DNA from: CAYMLL01 sp964390645
GTDB lineage: Bacteria > Planctomycetota > UBA8108
Direction: 5' to 3'
DNA: 35,238 nt
NCBI GenBank assembly: GCA_964390645.1
Contig: CAYMLL010000035.1
Location: 1 to 35,238, forward strand
Positions 16,210 through 25,547 of this stretch are shown here, piece by piece; position 1 is the stretch's first letter; each line of letters begins with the position of its first letter. The translations under genes and the position numbers were made by a program. The notes under the pieces are model-generated. The model saw only the letters and a program-made list of their open reading frames with translations. It had not been told where the DNA came from and did no database searches.

Positions 16210-19200
16210 GCCCACTCGCAGCCTTCCAGTCGAGCGCAGCGCGTCCCGGCGATCGGCGGCGGGCCGCTCTGGTAGAGGTAGGAGAGAAGTGCGACGGCAT
16301 CCGTGACGTCGACCGAGGAGTCTCCGTTGACGTCGAGAAGAGCCGAGTTGCCTTCGGCGTCGCACGGGGCGGACGCGCCTCGAAACAGTATCCGGAGCAG
16401 CTTCACGGGGTCGGAGACGTCGACTCGACCGTCCTGATTGGCGTCTCCGGGTCGCTGGAAGCCCCCCGTAGACGCTCCGTCGTCAGCTGCCCCCGGCGAT
16501 CCACCAGGGCCGGCGCTGGGTCGCCAGCTGGCTTGGTCGGACCACAGGTCGACGGGGAGGGACGCATCGACGATGACCAGGGAGTGTCCGGCGCCATCGG
16601 TCGACGGGAACCAGGTGTCGTCGTAGTCGAGCTCGAGAATCGTGTCGTCGATCGCTCCGGAGACGAGGATGCTCTCGCCGTCGTTGCTCAGCCGGCCGTC
16701 GTATTCGCCGGCGATCCGCATCTGCGCCGTGTCGTGGATCGCGCGGAAGGCCTCGAGGTTGTTGACGATCAGCACATGCTCGCCCGCCGGCAGGCTGCTG
16801 ACGTCGGACCCGGAGAACTCGAAGCGGACTCCTCCTCGCACTCGCACACCGGTGAGGTCGAGAGTCTCCGGGCCGATGTTCCGCAGCTCGAGGAACTCGA
16901 AGTCGTCGTCGCCGTAGAAGCTTCCTTCCGGTGGATCGGGCGGATGGTACATGATCTCCGTGACCCGCAGCGGAAAGCTCCCCGGAACCTCGAAGAGAGC
17001 CTCGCAGAGGGCGCTCCACTGCGACCCGTCGAAGGCGCGGGCCTTCACGAGCCTCGACTCCGTCAGGGTCAAGGGCTCCGTCAGGTCCAGCGCGCCATCG
17101 TCCATCGGGTCCGAGCCGTCCACCGTGTAGCTGACCGTGCCGGGCGGTACCCCGGCCTCGACGCGACGCCCGATCAGCTCGGCGAGGATCAGCATGTCGC
17201 TGCTTCCCTGGCTGAAGTTGAGGCCGTGGATGGCGAGGATGTTCTCGCCGCTCCGTAGCGCGTCGCGGAACTCGTTGATGTCGAAGTTCTCGGGCGCGTC
17301 GAGGGTCGCTTCGTGCGCTCCCGTCGCTCGCGAGCTCCAGTCGATGTCGGCCTCGGAGGGAGCGTTCGACGACGCCACTCGGACACCGTTGATGTACGCG
17401 GCGAAGCCGTCGTCGTAGCGTACGGCGAGAACGAGATCTCCCACCGCGTCGAGCTCGGCCGGGTCGTCGATCGTGAAAGGCACCCGGACGAACAGCGACG
17501 TGTTGCCCGGATCGGTCGTCATCTCGTCCGCGACGTCGATCCCGATCGCGTCCTCGTATCCGCTACCGTTCTCGTAGCCGACACCGCCGGCCCCTTCGCT
17601 CCAGGTCTCGCCGGCGCTTCCTTCGACGAACGACGGCAACCGCCAGCCGGTTCCGAGCGCCCCGTTTCGCGGCACGTGCGCGCTGACGGACGAGTCGTCC
17701 GGTACCAGAGTGGTGTCGACGAAGCGCTCGAATCCCGGCACCACCACACTCACCTGCGCGCCACGGTCGACCCGCCCGCCGTGCTGTCTCCGTCCGTCGA
17801 CGAGGAACTCCGGCGCGGGCAGGTCCGGGTACCAGGTCGTGCGATCGATGTGCTCCAGCACGATCCCCGTGCGTCGGGGGAAGAAGTCGCCACAGAGGCG
17901 CTCGAACTCGCGCTGCCACTGGTTGTCCCGGGTCCACACGATGCCGCCCCAGCGCCAGCGAGCGGTCTCCGCCACGATCGTCGGAAAGATCTCGACGGCA
18001 CGGCGTCTGAACATCGAGTCGGTCCGCTCCGGCGTCAAGACGCCGTCGTTGTAGAAGTGCCGGTGAATTCTGTCCGCGAGGGTTCGGCGGAACTCGCTGT
18101 GCCGCAGGAGGTCGCGGAAGAGGTTTCCCGGACCGGGCTGATTGAGGTTGTGGTCCGCCGTGTTCCGCAGGGTGATATCCGCGTCCCAGCTGAAGAACCG
18201 ATAGCCGCCGCGGTCCGGAGACGAAGGCCCGGCGGCCATCCAGTTATGGTCGTAGGTCCAGTCCCACGCGTTCCCCGCGTAGAAGTTGAGCAGCATGTAG
18301 TCGATCAGGCTCTCGACGTTGACCCACCGCTTCACCTCCCGGTAGTCGTTGCGGATGGTCGCGATGTGACGCCACGCCGGGGAGGCCGGTCCGATCGTCC
18401 TGCCGGAGTTGACGGACTCGAACTCGTCCTCGCCACCCTCGAGGTACGAAGCGATGTGAGACCGCGTCGGTCTCTCCTGCAGCTGATAGTGACCCCAGTA
18501 GGTCCCGTTGATGTACACGTGAACGTAGCGTCCATGGTTGGAGATCTGTCCCATCTCGTGGAGCGTATCGCTCATCCAGCGATTGCGCACGTACTGCGCG
18601 TTCGAGGGGGGCTGCTGGTTGGCTCCGAGGTAGAAGACCGAGTCGTGCGAGCCTCCGCGCAGATCGAGCTGGTCGAACTTCTCCGCCGCTCCCTCGGAGT
18701 ACAGGGCATCCTTGTAGAGCGGATAGTCGAGCTTCCCGGGACCGTACTGCCGGCGAAAGTAGAGCCGCATGTTGTTCTTCGGAAAGGACAGACTGTGTCC
18801 GCCGACCCTCTTGATCCCGGCGTGCTCCTGGAAGCCCTCGCTGCCGTCGGGGAGGATGAGCTCGACCGAGGCGGGAACCTCGACGGATCTGTTGATCGAT
18901 TCGGTGGTGACGATCGAGACGCACGGGATCGTCGACAGCGCCGGCGCGATCAGCGGCCCGTACACACCGTGGCTCGTGATGTCGGCGAGCATGACCCGTT
19001 GCTGCACGACGTCCGCCGGGAACAGGTAGGTGTGCGTGTCGACGTTGGTCTCTCCCAGACCGTCCTTGAACGCGGCGGCGCGAAGGACCGTCGTGCCGTC
19101 GATCCGGATCGGTGCGTCGTGTACGATTCCGCTGGTCGCCGTCGGCGTGCTGCCGTCGAGCGTGTACCGGATCCGGGCCCCTTCCGTGTCGGTGTGGATC

Positions 19201-20975
19201 TCGACGTCGAAGGGGCTGGTGTAGATTCCCCGGTCGACGGTGAAGCTGGTATCGGCGACGAATCCATCGACGCCCTCCGATCTGTTGGGCTCTCCCGGGG
19301 TGGGGGACCGGAAGTAGCGCGCTCCGACCTCACGGACGCGTAGCAGCTCCGGTGCGATCAGGAACTCCTCGCTGTCGAGGTCGTCGTTGAGCGCGTGAAT
19401 CGCCAGGATGTTCGTGCCGTCGCGCAGGCTGTCGATGCTCGTCGTGACGTCGATGTCCTCGAATCGCACCGCGGCAGCCAGGGGACGGTCGGTCGTCGCG
19501 GCGGAGTCGTACCGGACATTCTGCGGTGCGTTGCGTCGCACCAGCTCGTTGCCGTTCAGGTACGCCACGTATCCGTCGTCGTAACGCACCCGCATCCGCA
19601 GCGAGTCCGAGTCGAAGGGCCGCGACGTCTGAAAGGGAACACGTACGAACAGCGACGTGTTGACGCCGCGCAGGATGGTCTCCACGGTCGTCTGCACGAA
19701 TCGGGTCACGCCCGCGCCCGTCAGCGGCGACGCGCCGGCTGCGAGCGCTTCCACCTGCTCCTCGGTCAACGCGACGCTCCAGATGGCGACGTCGTCGATG
19801 AGGCCGACGAAGTGGTCGCTGGAAGCGTCGTTCGAGAAGCCGATGTTCACCCGCCGCTGCCAGTCGAAGTCCGAGCCCGCCTTGCTGCCCTGCGCGACGA
19901 TCTGCCCGTCGACGTAGATCCGCTGACCTCGGACGGCCGGACCCACGACGTGTGCGACGTGGTGCCAGTCGCCGTCGACGTAGTCCCGCCCCCGGCTCGA
20001 GATCGTCTCGTTGTTCCAGACCCGGCTGGCGAGGTTCGCGCCGTCGAGGTAGAGGTGACGGTCGTGTCCGCCGGCCCCGAGGTCGCCGTCGACGACGCAG
20101 AACATGCCGCGGCCGGCCGCGTCCGCCTTGAACCAGAACGCGGAGGTGTACGCGCCCTCGGAGACGTCGATGACGACACTGACGAAGTCGGACCCACCAC
20201 GAAAACGCAGGGACTGACCGGTCCCGATCGCAGGGGGCACGGAGGCGTCGTAGACCGCTCCCCGAAGCTCGGCGTCACGGTCGCCGGCCGAGAGGTCGGC
20301 AGGCGATCCATCGAAGGGCCAGTAGGCGAGCGGCTCGGGGATGTCGGGCCCGCCGTCGCGCGGATAGCCGACGCCGAGGCTCGCCGACAGCCAGCCCGCG
20401 GCGCCGGAGTCGTCGAAGGGCTCCGAGGCGGCGTCGCCGGTCCACCCGAGTCCGAGCGTGTCGCTCGTCGGTACGTGGACCCGGGCCGTGTCGCCGGGCC
20501 CGACGAGAGAGTCGCCGACGACCTGCTCACCGAATCCGTAGGAGACATCCCGACGCTGACGCGGAAACTCCGGCGCGAACTCCGTCGCGATGGTGCCGTC
20601 CGGACGACGCAGGGCCAGGTACTCGCCGTTGGCTTCGAGCTCGAAGCTCGTGTGGAACGGCCCACCGACTCCGGCACGGTCCTTCCCGGAGGCGAACACG
20701 ACAAGGTAGGCGCCGGTGTCGAGCGTGTGCCGGGGAAAGCACCACTTCCGCGGTCGTGCGCCGTCGTCGGTCAGGCACCAGCCGTCCAGGTTGACGGCGA
20801 GCGTGCTCTCGTTGTGAAGCTCGATCCAGTCGGGGGAGTCGCCGTCCTCGTCGAGTCGACCGAAGGAGTTGCTGGCCAGGAACTCGGAGATGACCACGTC
20901 TGCCCGCAGGCTCGATTCCCAGAGCGCAGAACAGGAGAGGAGGGTCGAGATGATGAGGATGTTGGGTCGTAACAC
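16197..20975 (-). CDS. Secreted CotH-kinase protein with lamin-tail, LamG-like, chitobiase-type and dockerin-like modules
   Basis: The protein is 1592 residues: signal peptide (about 1-25); lamin-tail domain (26-140, PDWIELHN); LamG/concanavalin-like domain (215-410, AYWPFDG to VGLIDDVAIWS); a galactose-binding-like segment (about 425-560) repeated in part at about 1110-1270 (both with TSLFVRVPF and RYDDG); chitobiase C-terminal-like segment (575-650, RYTLDGSTPT) with a second at about 1275-1330 (YTVDGSDP); CotH domain (about 690-1000) with HVYINGTYWGHYQLQERP and FFSWDADITLRN (about 925); lamin-tail domain (1335-1480); and paired dockerin loops (GDANQDGRVDVSDP, DVNGDSSVDVTD). The tail is Cys-containing (RCARLEGCEWAC). 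Start GTG 20975 fits the signal peptide; a TTG at 21041 adds 22 residues. Its stop lies inside the next CotH gene. Confidence 0.87.
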   Translation of the reverse strand: MLRPNILIISTLLSCSALWESSLRADVVISEFLASNSFGRLDEDGDSPDWIELHNESTLAVNLDGWCLTDDGARPRKWCFPRHTLDTGAYLVVFASGKDRAGVGGPFHTSFELEANGEYLALRRPDGTIATEFAPEFPRQRRDVSYGFGEQVVGDSLVGPGDTARVHVPTSDTLGLGWTGDAASEPFDDSGAAGWLSASLGVGYPRDGGPDIPEPLAYWPFDGSPADLSAGDRDAELRGAVYDASVPPAIGTGQSLRFRGGSDFVSVVIDVSEGAYTSAFWFKADAAGRGMFCVVDGDLGAGGHDRHLYLDGANLASRVWNNETISSRGRDYVDGDWHHVAHVVGPAVRGQRIYVDGQIVAQGSKAGSDFDWQRRVNIGFSNDASSDHFVGLIDDVAIWSVALTEEQVEALAAGASPLTGAGVTRFVQTTVETILRGVNTSLFVRVPFQTSRPFDSDSLRMRVRYDDGYVAYLNGNELVRRNAPQNVRYDSAATTDRPLAAAVRFEDIDVTTSIDSLRDGTNILAIHALNDDLDSEEFLIAPELLRVREVGARYFRSPTPGEPNRSEGVDGFVADTSFTVDRGIYTSPFDVEIHTDTEGARIRYTLDGSTPTATSGIVHDAPIRIDGTTVLRAAAFKDGLGETNVDTHTYLFPADVVQQRVMLADITSHGVYGPLIAPALSTIPCVSIVTTESINRSVEVPASVELILPDGSEGFQEHAGIKRVGGHSLSFPKNNMRLYFRRQYGPGKLDYPLYKDALYSEGAAEKFDQLDLRGGSHDSVFYLGANQQPPSNAQYVRNRWMSDTLHEMGQISNHGRYVHVYINGTYWGHYQLQERPTRSHIASYLEGGEDEFESVNSGRTIGPASPAWRHIATIRNDYREVKRWVNVESLIDYMLLNFYAGNAWDWTYDHNWMAAGPSSPDRGGYRFFSWDADITLRNTADHNLNQPGPGNLFRDLLRHSEFRRTLADRIHRHFYNDGVLTPERTDSMFRRRAVEIFPTIVAETARWRWGGIVWTRDNQWQREFERLCGDFFPRRTGIVLEHIDRTTWYPDLPAPEFLVDGRRQHGGRVDRGAQVSVVVPGFERFVDTTLVPDDSSVSAHVPRNGALGTGWRLPSFVEGSAGETWSEGAGGVGYENGSGYEDAIGIDVADEMTTDPGNTSLFVRVPFTIDDPAELDAVGDLVLAVRYDDGFAAYINGVRVASSNAPSEADIDWSSRATGAHEATLDAPENFDINEFRDALRSGENILAIHGLNFSQGSSDMLILAELIGRRVEAGVPPGTVSYTVDGSDPMDDGALDLTEPLTLTESRLVKARAFDGSQWSALCEALFEVPGSFPLRVTEIMYHPPDPPEGSFYGDDDFEFLELRNIGPETLDLTGVRVRGGVRFEFSGSDVSSLPAGEHVLIVNNLEAFRAIHDTAQMRIAGEYDGRLSNDGESILVSGAIDDTILELDYDDTWFPSTDGAGHSLVIVDASLPVDLWSDQASWRPSAGPGGSPGAADDGASTGGFQRPGDANQDGRVDVSDPVKLLRILFRGASAPCDAEGNSALLDVNGDSSVDVTDAVALLSYLYQSGPPPIAGTRCARLEGCEWACAP

Positions 20976-21359
20976 GGCGTTTCCCGTGATCTTCCGGTTC
21001 GGTGCTCGCTCGGAACATCCGAGGGAACGTACTCTGACCAAGATACGCCCGTGGTTCGCGGTGTCGAACGAGAAACCCGGCGGGCCCTCCCTCCACGGCC
21101 AGGGCGCATCACGCGCGCGACGGCGCGATCCGCCGATCGGGTCGACCTGCCGTGGTCTCGGATCGGCTCGTAGAGCCTCGTTTGCGGTTCGGATGCCGCG
21201 TCCCGCGAGCCCGTGGGTGGAGTCGGAGATCGGCTCGGTCCGGCTGTTCTACCCGTGCCTGGCGCCAGCCCCGACGTCCGGGTGGCCGAGGAGAATGCCC
21301 CGCGCCGTCCCCCGAGGGGCGACGCGGGGCTCTCTCGGCCGTGCCACGGCCGTCCGGGG
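20976..21359. other. Intergenic region between malectin and CotH genes
   Basis: Both flanking genes read leftwards. Apart from the hairpin at 21336-21352 I see no gene. Only weak ribosome-binding signals precede the two candidate starts of the downstream CotH gene. Confidence 0.45.
21336..21352 (-). terminator. Hairpin just after the malectin-repeat gene
   Basis: CGGCCGTG / CACGGCCG around a single base lies 8 nt past the stop of the four-repeat malectin gene. The practical stem is about 6 bp. Other GC-rich complementary runs follow, but no U-run, so termination here is uncertain. Confidence 0.35.
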
Positions 21360-24300
21360 CTACTCGCAAACCGCCGCCGGCGTCTCGCAATCGACCAGCT
21401 CGTCTTCGTCCGGATCGGCTCCGCAGTCTTGCCGCGCGTAGTTGGTCGCCGAGGGAGACGGCGCCACTGGCCGCGCACCGCCGGTGAAGAGGTAGCTGAA
21501 CGTGATGACGGCGTCGCTGATGACGATCTGGTTGTTGCCGTCCGTGTCCGCCGCATCCATGCACGCCGGTGGAGGGCCGCCGATGAAGAGGAAGTTGAGC
21601 GTCACGACGCCGTCGGTGAGGTCGATGGTGCCGCTCGAGTTCGAGTCGCCGCGGACGAAGCGCTCACCGACCACCGGGCAGGCGCCGGGGATCGCCAGAC
21701 AGGCCGGGTCGTCGCAGTCGGTGAGGTTGTCGCCGTCGTTGTCGTTGCCGTCGTCACAGATCGACTCCGGCAGACACGACGGGCTGTCCGCACAGTCCGG
21801 GTCGTCGCAGTCGACCGCGTTGTCACCGTCGTCGTCGGCGCCGTTGTCGCAATCTTCGCGGGCACCGCCTTCGGACGGCAGGACCTCGATCGCGTTGATG
21901 ATCGCGTTGTTGTCGATCGTACCCGGGCACTCGGGACAGGGGAGGAACCCGATCCGCAAGATCTCATCGCCGACGTCGATGCCCTCGAAGGACAGCACCC
22001 CGGCCTTACCGAGCCCCGGGACCTCGTCGTAGTCGACGTAGCTGACGTCGTCGTCCACGATCTCATCCTGGATGCTGATCTTGAAGTTCCGGGCGATGCA
22101 GCAGCACTCGTTGAAGTACAGGTTGATATCGACGAAACCATCGCCCAGGCCGTCGGTGTTGAGCGGGATCTCGACGAAGAAGTCGTCGAAGCCGTCTCCG
22201 CCGACGTCCCAGCGAATGGTCGTGAAGATGTGCTGATCACCGGGATGAGACGCGTCGAGACCGAGCTTCTCGAAGGACTCGGGCACCGGAGCGCACCAGT
22301 TGCAGATCGCCTGGTTTCCTCCCACCACGCCGAGGTCCGGGAGTGGGCGGATGTTGAGCGGATCCTCGGCCGGGGCGAGAGCGCAGGGACGATCACCGAG
22401 CCACAGCCGGCCCAGCGAGTCGACCGTCTGCTCACCGCCCATGTTGATCCGCAGCGGCACGTCGAAGGGACAGTCGGGATGGGTGACCGTGCATCGCAAG
22501 CGAAGGTCGGGGCAGAGGAAGTCGGGATCGTCCGAGAGCGGCAGCACCTCGTAGGTGGCGACTCGACTGCACGCCGCCGCGTCGTTGAACTCCGTCGCGT
22601 CGGCGGGCAGCGTGGCGATCTCCTCGCCGTTGCGCAGGACCCGGTAGCCGCTGACCTCGACGCCGTCGCCTTCGGTCCAGCGTCCGAGCACCTCGCCCGG
22701 ACCCTTGACGACGCAGATGAGGTCGCGGGGGCAGGTGAGGATCGGCAGGTCGGTCGGCAGCACCTCGATCGCGTCGATGATGGCGTCGAAGTTGCCCCCT
22801 TCCGGGCAGTCGAAGATGCCACAGGGGAGCAGCCCCAGGCTCAGCGCGCCGTCCTCGACACCGATCGACTCGAAGACCAGGCGTCCCGTGCGCCCGAGCT
22901 CGCCCGAGGCCGAGTACGATGCCGCGCTGACGTCATCGGCGACGATCTCGCCCTCCATCTCGATCTGGAAGTGGCGGTTCAGACAGCAGCACTCGGTGAA
23001 GTAGCAAGCGATGTTGTACTCGCCATCGGGGATCGGGATCTCCAGCCGGAAGTCGACATCTCCGCCGTCGAAGTCCTCGCGTTCGCCCGGGAAGCCGTCG
23101 GCGTCATCGTCCCCCGGATCCCAGCGGATGGTGTTGAAGATCGACTGGTCGTTCGGATCGGACGGGTCGAGCCCGAGCGACTGCATCGAGTCGCCGACGC
23201 TCTCTGACAGTCCGACGCACCAGTCCCGGACCGTGTTGCGTCCACCGGCGTCGTCTGGCCGGATGTCGAGAGTGTCACCGGGTCCCTGGCCGTCACCGAT
23301 CCAGAGTCGACCGCGCGAGTCCTCGAGGGCCGGACCGCCCATGTTGATTCTCAGCGGTATCTCGAAGCCGAAATCGCTGTTGACGGCCGCGCACGTCATC
23401 GGCGCGCAGGCTTCCTCGCCGTCCGCGGGAAGGGGGGTCACCTCGTAGGCCGCCGACCGTGTCGTGAGCTCGTCCGTGAAGCTCGACGCGTCCGCGGGGA
23501 GGGTGCGCAGGAGCTCACCATCCTTGCGCAGCTCGTAGCCGGTGACCTCCACGCAGGTGGGCGGGCGCCACGAGCCGCTGACGGCGCCGCCGTCGACTTC
23601 ACAGGTGAGACCGGTGGGGCAGAGCTCCGGGCAGCGCCTGGCGACATCGTCCGCGTCACACTCGCAGTCGCTGTCGAGCACCTCGATAGCGTTGACGATG
23701 GCGTTGAAGTCGGTGGCGCCCGGACAGTCCTGACAGGGCAGGAAACCGATTCGCAGGACTCCGTCACCGGTGTCGATTCCGGGAAACGTCAGCCGACCGA
23801 GCTTCGCCAGGCCCGGGACGTCGTCGTAGTCCTCGAAGCTGACGTCCGCGTTGAGGATCTGGTCCTGGATGCTGATCTTGAAGTGTCGGTTCGCGCAGCA
23901 GCACTCGTTGAAGTAGAGGTTGACGAGGACCTCGTCCGCCTCGATGGGAATCTCGACGAAGAAGTCCTCGGCTCCGTCGCCTCCCTCGTCCCAGCGAATC
24001 GTCGTGAAGATGTGAGCGTCGCCGGGATCGGTCGGGTCGAGGCCGTATTTCTCGAGGGAGGCGGGCTCCGGAGGACACCAGTTGCAGATGGCGCGCGTGC
24101 CGCCGAAATCATCGGGCCGGATGTCCATCGGGTCCGCGTTTTCCGGCTGGCCACAGGGGCGATCTCCGAGCCAGAGCCGGCCCAGCGAGTCGACGGTATC
24201 GTCGCCCCCCATGTTGATCCGCACGGGGAGGCTGAAGGGAAGAGACGGCAGGGCCACGTTGCAGCTGAGCTCCGAGCACTGGTCCGGGGGGTCGGTGATG

Positions 24301-25400
24301 GGAGTCAGGGTGTAGCTCGCCGAGCGGGTGCCGGGCTCGTCCTCGAACGCGGTCTCGTCCGGTCCGAGACTGGCGATGACCTGGCCCCCGCGACGGAGCT
24401 CGTATCCGGTCAGATCGATACCGCCGGCGGGAGTCCACTGCAGCGCGACCTCGGTGGAGCCTTCAGGTACGTCGCAGACCAGGCTTCCGGGGCAGGCGAA
24501 CGCGCTGACCGTGCAGATGCAGTCCGCGAACGGCTCGTCGCCGTCGAGCGCCTGCAGCACGTACTCCAGGCTGCCGCTGGCGTCCGGATCCTCGAACTCG
24601 CTGGCGCCGTCGCCGAGGGTCTCTATAACCTGGCGGTTCTTCTGTATAGGGTAGCCCTCCGCGGTGGCGAGCCGGGTCCAGCGGCCGACGACCGCCGAGA
24701 TCTCGGGATCGTACACGCAGTTGAAGTCGAGACCCAGGTTGTCACAGCCCTCTCCCGAGACGACCTCGATCGCGTCGATGATGGCGTTCTGATCGGTCGC
24801 TCCCGGGCAGAGCGGATCGGGACAGGGGAGAAACCCGATGTCCAGCACCCCGTCCTCGACCGCGATATCGGGGAAGCTCAGCTTGCCGACGACTGTCGAG
24901 GCCGGAAAGACGTCGGCGTCCTCGTTGCCGTAGTCGAGAAAGCTGACGTCCTCGTCGACCACCTCCCCCTCGATCTCGATCTGGAAGTGACGGGCCTCGC
25001 AACAGCACTCCTGGAAGAACAGGTTGACGAGGTAGTCGCCGTCCGGAATCGGGAGCGCCACGTGAAAGTCGATGCCGTCCGTTCCGTCGTCCCAGCGAAT
25101 CGTGCTGAAGATCGACGCGTCCCCTCCATCGAAGGGGCTGTATCCGAGCGCCTCGAGAGACAGCGGATCCGGCGCGCACCAGTCCACGATGGTGTTGGTT
25201 CCTCCCAGGTCATTGGGGCGGATGTCGAGCGGGTCGCCGGCGCCCGGGCCATCGCCCAGCCAGATACGACCCAGCGAGTCCTCCAGCTCCGGACCGCCCA
25301 TGTTGATCCGGAGCGGGACATCGAAGCGCTCCTGGGCGGAGGCGGAGCTTCCGACGAGTACGGCGAAGATCAGACACGAGACTCGTGACCGCGAGCGCAT
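21360..25400 (-). CDS. Secreted protein with four malectin-like repeats, Asp-rich calcium loops and a dockerin-like end
   Basis: The protein is 1346 residues. ATG 25400 follows GGAGGG and a signal peptide ends near SASAQ (about 23). Four malectin-like modules begin near residues 25, 387, 676 and 976, each with LRINMGG or VRINMGG, a D-S-x-G-R-x-W-[LI]-G-D motif, an ECCC cluster and an xxNAI[IV][DN]AIEV end. Modules 1 and 3 resemble each other, as do 2 and 4. Fibronectin-III-like spacers (GYELRRGG, GYRVLRNGEE) lie between them. Near 1180-1230 are two CDNGxDxDGDN / DCDDPxC loops of the thrombospondin type-3 kind, then paired dockerin loops (about 1247-1305; GDSNSSGTIDLTDG, DTDGNNQIVISD) and a Cys tail. 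Malectin folds bind carbohydrate, so glycan binding at the surface is the inference. Confidence 0.85.
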   Translation of the reverse strand: MRSRSRVSCLIFAVLVGSSASAQERFDVPLRINMGGPELEDSLGRIWLGDGPGAGDPLDIRPNDLGGTNTIVDWCAPDPLSLEALGYSPFDGGDASIFSTIRWDDGTDGIDFHVALPIPDGDYLVNLFFQECCCEARHFQIEIEGEVVDEDVSFLDYGNEDADVFPASTVVGKLSFPDIAVEDGVLDIGFLPCPDPLCPGATDQNAIIDAIEVVSGEGCDNLGLDFNCVYDPEISAVVGRWTRLATAEGYPIQKNRQVIETLGDGASEFEDPDASGSLEYVLQALDGDEPFADCICTVSAFACPGSLVCDVPEGSTEVALQWTPAGGIDLTGYELRRGGQVIASLGPDETAFEDEPGTRSASYTLTPITDPPDQCSELSCNVALPSLPFSLPVRINMGGDDTVDSLGRLWLGDRPCGQPENADPMDIRPDDFGGTRAICNWCPPEPASLEKYGLDPTDPGDAHIFTTIRWDEGGDGAEDFFVEIPIEADEVLVNLYFNECCCANRHFKISIQDQILNADVSFEDYDDVPGLAKLGRLTFPGIDTGDGVLRIGFLPCQDCPGATDFNAIVNAIEVLDSDCECDADDVARRCPELCPTGLTCEVDGGAVSGSWRPPTCVEVTGYELRKDGELLRTLPADASSFTDELTTRSAAYEVTPLPADGEEACAPMTCAAVNSDFGFEIPLRINMGGPALEDSRGRLWIGDGQGPGDTLDIRPDDAGGRNTVRDWCVGLSESVGDSMQSLGLDPSDPNDQSIFNTIRWDPGDDDADGFPGEREDFDGGDVDFRLEIPIPDGEYNIACYFTECCCLNRHFQIEMEGEIVADDVSAASYSASGELGRTGRLVFESIGVEDGALSLGLLPCGIFDCPEGGNFDAIIDAIEVLPTDLPILTCPRDLICVVKGPGEVLGRWTEGDGVEVSGYRVLRNGEEIATLPADATEFNDAAACSRVATYEVLPLSDDPDFLCPDLRLRCTVTHPDCPFDVPLRINMGGEQTVDSLGRLWLGDRPCALAPAEDPLNIRPLPDLGVVGGNQAICNWCAPVPESFEKLGLDASHPGDQHIFTTIRWDVGGDGFDDFFVEIPLNTDGLGDGFVDINLYFNECCCIARNFKISIQDEIVDDDVSYVDYDEVPGLGKAGVLSFEGIDVGDEILRIGFLPCPECPGTIDNNAIINAIEVLPSEGGAREDCDNGADDDGDNAVDCDDPDCADSPSCLPESICDDGNDNDGDNLTDCDDPACLAIPGACPVVGERFVRGDSNSSGTIDLTDGVVTLNFLFIGGPPPACMDAADTDGNNQIVISDAVITFSYLFTGGARPVAPSPSATNYARQDCGADPDEDELVDCETPAAVCE

Positions 25401-25448
25401 GCTATCCCTCCAGGCTGTGGTCGTCGCGCAGCGGACGGATCCGCTGCG

Positions 25449-25458
25449 NNNNNNNNNN
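25449..25458. other. Assembly gap (10 N) followed by C and G runs
   Basis: Ten Ns are followed by C7 (25462-25468) and G13 (25473-25485). The gap sits between the two malectin-repeat genes, so their spacing, and any hairpin or start site between them, is uncertain. Confidence 0.95.
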
Positions 25459-25547
25459 ATACCCCCCCTGGTGGGGGGGGGGGGGCCGGGGCGGTTGCGG
25501 GGGCGCGGCCGAGGTGGTCGATTCCTGTGAACGGGTGACGACTGGCA

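Noticed and set aside
17313..20972. Two long plus-strand open frames opposite the large CotH gene
   Set aside because: They are shadows of a high-GC coding strand; no motifs, and the minus strand reads through multi-domain secreted protein sequence.
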